Part shown: positions 60,717 through 64,000 of the stretch, piece by piece | How the letters are laid out: each line of letters begins with the position of its first letter | How positions within the stretch are numbered: position 1 is the stretch's first letter | Source: Thioclava sp. GXIMD4216 | GTDB lineage: Bacteria > Pseudomonadota > Alphaproteobacteria > Rhodobacterales > Rhodobacteraceae | DNA: 64,000 bases | Reading direction: 5' to 3' | NCBI RefSeq assembly: GCF_037949285.1 | Contig: NZ_CP149926.1 | Span: forward strand, 1,715,501 to 1,779,500 | Translations under genes and position numbers: made by a program | Notes under the pieces: generated by a model | What the model was told of the DNA's origin: nothing | What the model saw: only the letters and a program-made list of their open reading frames with translations | The model's database searches: none

Positions 60717-62165
60717 ATGACCGATAAGTGCAAATTAACAACGAGTGCGGGTGCCCCTTGGGTGTCGAACGAAACCTCCGAAACCGCAGGTGCGCGCGGG
60801 CCGGTTTTGATGCAAGACTATCAATTGATTGAAAAACTTGCACATCAAAATCGCGAGCGCATCCCGGAACGTACCGTCCATGCCAAGGGTTGGGGCGCGC
60901 AAGGCACATTTACTGTCACACATGACATTACACGATATAGTTGTGCCAAGCTCTTCTCGGAGATCGGCAAACAGACCGAAGTCCTGTCGCGTTGGTCTAC
61001 CGTCGCCGGAGAGGCCGGAGCCGCCGATGCAGAGCGCGATGTGCGTGGATTCTCGTTGAAATTCTACACAGAGGACGGAAATTGGGACATGGTGGGCAAC
61101 AATACGCCCGTCTTCTTCGTGCGCGATGCCTATAAGTTTCCCGACTTCATCCACACCCAGAAGCGCCATCCCCGCACCAATATGCGTTCTCCGGAAGCAA
61201 TGTTCGATTTCTGGGGACGAAGCCCCGAATGTGTGCATCAGGTAACGATCCTGATGTCCGATCGCGGCATTCCGAAAAACCCCGCCCATATGAATGGCTA
61301 TGGGTCGCATACCTACTCCATGTGGAATGCGGCGGGCGAGCGGTTCTGGGTCAAGTTCCACTTCCGCACCATGCAGGGACATGCCCATTACACCAATGCC
61401 GAAGCCGGAGCGTTGATCGGCAAAACCCGCGAGAGTTATCAGGAAGATCTCTTCGGGATGATCGAGGCGGGCAATTACCCCAAATGGCGTTTCATGATCC
61501 AGGTGATGCCCGAGAAAGAGGCCGAAACGCTGGCGTTCAATCCGTTCGATCTGACCAAGGTCTGGTCACATAAGGAATATCCGTTGATCGACGTGGGTAT
61601 TCTGGAAATGAACCGCAATCCGGATAACTACTTCCAGATGGTGGAAAATGCGGCCTATTCGCCCTCGAACAAGGTGCCGGGCATTGGCTATAGCCCTGAT
61701 AAGATGCTGCAGGCGCGCGTATTTTCCTATGCCGACGCCCATCGCTACCGCCTTGGCACGCATTACGAGGCCCTGCCCGCGAATGCGCCGAAATGTCCGG
61801 TGCATCACTATCACAAAGACGGTGCGATGCGGTTTTTCCCGCAGCAGACCGGTCATCCGGACGCCTATTATTCGCCCAACCAGTATGAGGAAGCGGCCGT
61901 TGCGGACCCTGCGGCTCAGGAACCGCCGCTGCGGATTGACGGCAATGCCGATCGCTATGTGCAAGAAGATGCGGATGCCGATTATATCCAGCCGCGCGCG
62001 CTTTATCTGGAGGTCATGAATGATGCCGAACGCGACCGCCTGCATCACAATATGGCCGAAGCGATGGCGTCCTGTTCCACGCCGGTCACGGAACGCTGGC
62101 TGTCCGTGCTGAACCGTGTGCATCCGGATTATGCGGCGGGTGTGCGCAAGGCGCTTCAGGGATAA
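60717..62165 (+). CDS. katA: monofunctional heme catalase
   Basis: KatA decomposes hydrogen peroxide. The 482-aa small-subunit catalase has the catalytic His55 in [21 protein letters not shown]. The active-site Asn is N128 or N129 in [18 protein letters not shown], and the heme-ligand Tyr lies in [23 protein letters not shown]-binding and clade 3 type sequence [26 protein letters not shown] is also present. The start ATG follows AGCGGAGG. It is divergent from oxyR, strongly suggesting OxyR-dependent induction by peroxide. Confidence 0.97.
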   Translation: MTDKCKLTTSAGAPWVSNETSETAGARGPVLMQDYQLIEKLAHQNRERIPERTVHAKGWGAQGTFTVTHDITRYSCAKLFSEIGKQTEVLSRWSTVAGEAGAADAERDVRGFSLKFYTEDGNWDMVGNNTPVFFVRDAYKFPDFIHTQKRHPRTNMRSPEAMFDFWGRSPECVHQVTILMSDRGIPKNPAHMNGYGSHTYSMWNAAGERFWVKFHFRTMQGHAHYTNAEAGALIGKTRESYQEDLFGMIEAGNYPKWRFMIQVMPEKEAETLAFNPFDLTKVWSHKEYPLIDVGILEMNRNPDNYFQMVENAAYSPSNKVPGIGYSPDKMLQARVFSYADAHRYRLGTHYEALPANAPKCPVHHYHKDGAMRFFPQQTGHPDAYYSPNQYEEAAVADPAAQEPPLRIDGNADRYVQEDADADYIQPRALYLEVMNDAERDRLHHNMAEAMASCSTPVTERWLSVLNRVHPDYAAGVRKALQG

Positions 62166-62225
62166 GATGCCGCAAGAGCCTTTCGGGCCTTTTTCCCTTG
62201 GCGCGTAGCGGAGTGTGTAAGACCT

Positions 62226-62262
62226 GAAAAAGGCCCGGGAGATGGAGATCTCTCGGGCCTTC
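62226..62262 (-). terminator. intrinsic terminator of the DUF6456 gene
   Basis: On the minus strand a 14-bp stem (62248-62261 with 62230-62243, one G-T pair) is followed by TTTTTC, 35 nt past the DUF6456 stop. It may also stop transcripts from convergent katA. Confidence 0.82.
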
Positions 62263-62296
62263 AACATGGCGCGCGCCCCAAGGTTCGGGCGCCGGG

Positions 62297-63319
62297 TCAA
62301 CCGATCAACGGGCTTTTGCCGCCATAGCGTTCCTCGTAATGGCGGTGCAGCCGGATCAGAGCGATGCGTAAAACGATTTTGCCAGAGCGCGCCGACCAGC
62401 CCATATCCCGCTCGGTCGTCTCCAGCCCTTCCAGAAAACAGCAGCAACGAAGCACGATATCGCCCAGTCCGGGCCCCAGATCCTGCAGGGCCGCGCCGAC
62501 CCGCAGTTTGGCTGCCTCGGATCCGGATTCGAGATTGCCCTGCACCGAAAGCCCCCCCGAAATGCCCGCCGTCAGGAAGCGGTCCCAGTTCTGCGTCACG
62601 CGCGGCCCCATTTGCGCCAGTTCGAAATCCTCGCGCAGCCGCTCGCCCGCGGCAACAAGCTCGGCCCCCAGAAACGGCTTGCCATCCCTGTCACGCCGCC
62701 GCGCAAGAATGCCCAACGGGCTTTCGGAAGTGTTGATGCTGGGGCGACGTGCGGTTGTCTCGCATTCCGGATCTTCAGGATGTGTGCCCGGCTTGCTGCC
62801 CTGCTTGGACGCCGCCGCCAACCGTAAGGCATCGCGACCACCCCGCGTGATCTCGTAACTGGTCACACGGCCCTGATGCTTGACGGCAATCCAGTTGCGC
62901 AGCGCAAGGGATTCCGCAAGCCCGACCTCGACCACCATCAACCGCACGGTGCCGCGCAGCACAACAGCCTTGTCCATATTGGAGGCCATCACAAGCAAGG
63001 CGCCAAATTCGGTCAGACGTTGCAAAACGCGACGGGACTCATAGGAGAAATCGACAATATCGTCTTTCTTCGGAGGCGTGTCATCTTGGAGCGCAAGGCA
63101 CGCACCGCCATCGCGCAGATGTTCCAGAGCCGCATCCACCAGAGGATCTTCGCGACGTTCTTCGATGCGACGGATACGCCGCAGAATAGTCGAGGCGTGA
63201 CAGCCCTCTTGGCGGGCCAGTTGCCGAATCGAGATCCCGTCTTCGACATGGTTGAGATACAGTTTCGCGTAGCTTGTTAACCAATTAGGAACGGAGCCAT
63301 GACGCAAGTCAGAATGCAT
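62297..63319 (-). CDS. DUF6456 domain protein with N-terminal helix-turn-helix
   Basis: The 340-aa protein has an N-terminal segment SIRQLARQEGCHASTILRRIRRIEERREDPLVDAALEHL (about residues 30-68) that looks like a MarR/winged or MerR-like helix-turn-helix. The C-terminal half matches the alphaproteobacterial DUF6456 family: ESPLGILARRRDRDGKPFLGAELVAAGERLREDFELA near 215-250 and RCCCFLEGLETTERDMGWSARSGKIVLRIALIRLHRHYEE near 295-330. The start at 63319 follows GGAGAACC. A longer upstream frame is not family-like. The exact function is unknown, but a DNA-binding role is plausible. Confidence 0.85.
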   Translation of the reverse strand: MHSDLRHGSVPNWLTSYAKLYLNHVEDGISIRQLARQEGCHASTILRRIRRIEERREDPLVDAALEHLRDGGACLALQDDTPPKKDDIVDFSYESRRVLQRLTEFGALLVMASNMDKAVVLRGTVRLMVVEVGLAESLALRNWIAVKHQGRVTSYEITRGGRDALRLAAASKQGSKPGTHPEDPECETTARRPSINTSESPLGILARRRDRDGKPFLGAELVAAGERLREDFELAQMGPRVTQNWDRFLTAGISGGLSVQGNLESGSEAAKLRVGAALQDLGPGLGDIVLRCCCFLEGLETTERDMGWSARSGKIVLRIALIRLHRHYEERYGGKSPLIG

Positions 63320-63528
63320 TTCGGTTCTCCCAAAAAGGTGGCGGCACGCAAAGGTTGAATAAGTGTCATTCACAGAATTGTGCCGTCTATTTGTTAACCA
63401 TGTTTGGAAGGGAATGTTCGGGCGGAATCTGATAAAGATTACCAATACCTGCGCACGGTCCTTTGCAAAAACACGCAACACACCCAGAGGTTGATTAGCA
63501 TTTGTCTTCGGGAAAAATGGAGGCAAAA
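63320..63528. other. divergent control region between DUF6456 and DUF6477 genes
   Basis: 209 bp with no gene. It contains an AT-rich stretch and a GTTAACC sequence near 63393-63399 that resembles half of a CtrA site, but no full motif. It must hold promoters for both divergent genes. Confidence 0.4.
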
Positions 63529-63825
63529 GTGACAGTATCGGACTCTCTCGCAATCGATATCCGCCGTCCCCGCCTGCTTCTTCAGGCGGCACGTTACAGC
63601 GCAAAACACTATCGTCGCGACCGCGATCTGCGGCGTATTTCGGGGATCACGCCTCTCGGGAGCTCAGGGGATGTTTTGAAAACCCTGCTGGCGCAGGAGG
63701 CCGAACTGGACGCGCTCAGGCGGGTCTCGCCGTTGCAGGCAGGCCGGTACAGCATCGCGCGGCATATCGATCTGCTGGCCGCCATTCTGTGTGAATTGCC
63801 GCGCTGCGGGCCGCTAGCGGTATAG
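63529..63825 (+). CDS. DUF6477 family protein
   Basis: The 98-aa protein matches DUF6477: RRPRLLLQAARYSAKHYRRDRDLRRI near residues 10-35 and LLAQEAELDALRRVSPLQAGRYSIARHIDLLAAIL near 52-86. The start is set at GTG 63529 because GGAGG lies five bases upstream. An ATG at 63517 would add four residues. Function is unknown. It pairs divergently with DUF6456, as in many Rhodobacteraceae. Confidence 0.88.
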   Translation: MTVSDSLAIDIRRPRLLLQAARYSAKHYRRDRDLRRISGITPLGSSGDVLKTLLAQEAELDALRRVSPLQAGRYSIARHIDLLAAILCELPRCGPLAV

Positions 63826-63850
63826 CGGCACGCCGCATGATGACATTCGG

Positions 63851-63876
63851 GCCGCCTATCCCTGGGATGGGCGGCT
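63851..63876. terminator. hairpin between convergent DUF6477 and HerA-like genes
   Basis: GCCGCCTATCCC (63851-63862) pairs with GGGATGGGCGGC (63864-63875), with one G-T pair and a minimal loop, followed by TTT. It sits between the DUF6477 stop and the convergent gene at the window end. Confidence 0.7.
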
Positions 63877-63879
63877 TTG

Positions 63880-64000
63880 CTATTTGCGGAAAAGAGATCC
63901 CAATAGGCCCCGCACCAATGCCTGACCGCTACGGCTTCCTAATTGGCGCGCAAAACTTTTTCCAAATGTTTCCAGAATTGTATCAGAGCTTTTTCTTGCG
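63880..64000 (-). CDS. C-terminus of a HerA-like (DUF853) ATPase, cut by the window edge
   Basis: A minus-strand frame is open from the window end to a TAG at 63882-63880, encoding 39 residues. They match the C-terminal tail of HerA-like/YjgR-type ATPases: a helix DTILETFGKSFARQLG, then GQALVRGLLGSLFRK, typically ending close to that point. The ATPase core lies outside the window, so the call rests on the tail alone. Confidence 0.65.
   Translation of the reverse strand, partial: ARKSSDTILETFGKSFARQLGSRSGQALVRGLLGSLFRK

Overview
The window reads as a chromosomal core segment of an alphaproteobacterium of the Rhodobacteraceae/Paracoccaceae type. The evidence is gene order and protein features seen by eye: yajC-secD-secF next to a ccmABCDG cluster, an ispDF fusion, dusB-ntrB-ntrC followed by ntrY-ntrX and trkA-trkH-hfq-hflX, a NtrC that lacks the sigma54-contact loop, a HemB without zinc cysteines, and the DUF6456/DUF6477 pair. 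I saw no rRNA, tRNA, insertion sequence, prophage or CRISPR array. Coding density is high and most genes sit in short co-oriented operons with ATGA or GTGA overlaps.

Layout, left to right. 0-1.3 kb: two paralogous small proteins of unknown function, the first cut by the window edge, then an intergenic stretch with a long nested hairpin. 1.6-7.9 kb: Sec accessory genes (yajC, secD, secF), an Mth938-like protein and cytochrome c maturation genes ccmABCDG. 8.1-13 kb: hpt with an overlapping tiny membrane-protein gene, a Coq10/RatA-type lipid-binding protein, amtB, a CinA-type amidase, pgpA and ispDF. 13.3-25.2 kb: dusB-ntrBC, ntrYX, trkAH, hfq-hflX, a block for nitrogen signalling, potassium uptake and RNA regulation. 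25.3-31.9 kb: a large Ntn-hydrolase acylase, a 3-hydroxyisobutyrate-dehydrogenase-like enzyme, rpe-gph, a DUF442 rhodanese-like protein and a LuxR-type regulator with an autoinducer-binding domain. 32.2-34.8 kb: rpsB-tsf and a second LuxR-type HTH protein. 35.0-36.9 kb: a two-gene cassette of a small surface-type lipoprotein and a Slam-like (DUF560) outer-membrane barrel. 37.0-41.5 kb: psuK-psuG, a DUF502 membrane protein, a patatin-like protein and 3-hydroxybutyrate dehydrogenase. 41.8-41.9 kb: a well-formed candidate small RNA on the minus strand. 42-46.6 kb: a YejA-type peptide-binding protein with an overlapping entericidin-like lipoprotein, a CsbD-like acidic protein, a DsbA/FrnE-type oxidoreductase and a Bcr/CflA-type exporter. 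46.6-55 kb: mfd, a membrane protein, hemB, a SYLF lipoprotein, a lytic transglycosylase, ssb and a bestrophin-like channel. 55.1-58.1 kb: a giant RTX protein with a C-terminal Hint domain. 58.2-62.2 kb: DUF4186, lipA, and divergent oxyR/katA. 62.3-64 kb: DUF6456, DUF6477 and the C-terminus of a HerA-like ATPase.

The strongest candidates for something new are the minus-strand sRNA gene near 41.8 kb, which has a near-consensus promoter, an internal stem-loop and an intrinsic terminator and lies in a genome encoding Hfq, and the lipoprotein plus Slam-like pair at 35-37 kb. Secondary points are two regulators (NtrC and NtrX) lacking the GAFTGA loop, two LuxR-type proteins with no synthase in view, and the RTX-Hint protein without a linked type I secretion system. 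All functions are assigned by recognising motifs and families by eye. No database search, folding calculation or composition statistics were run.
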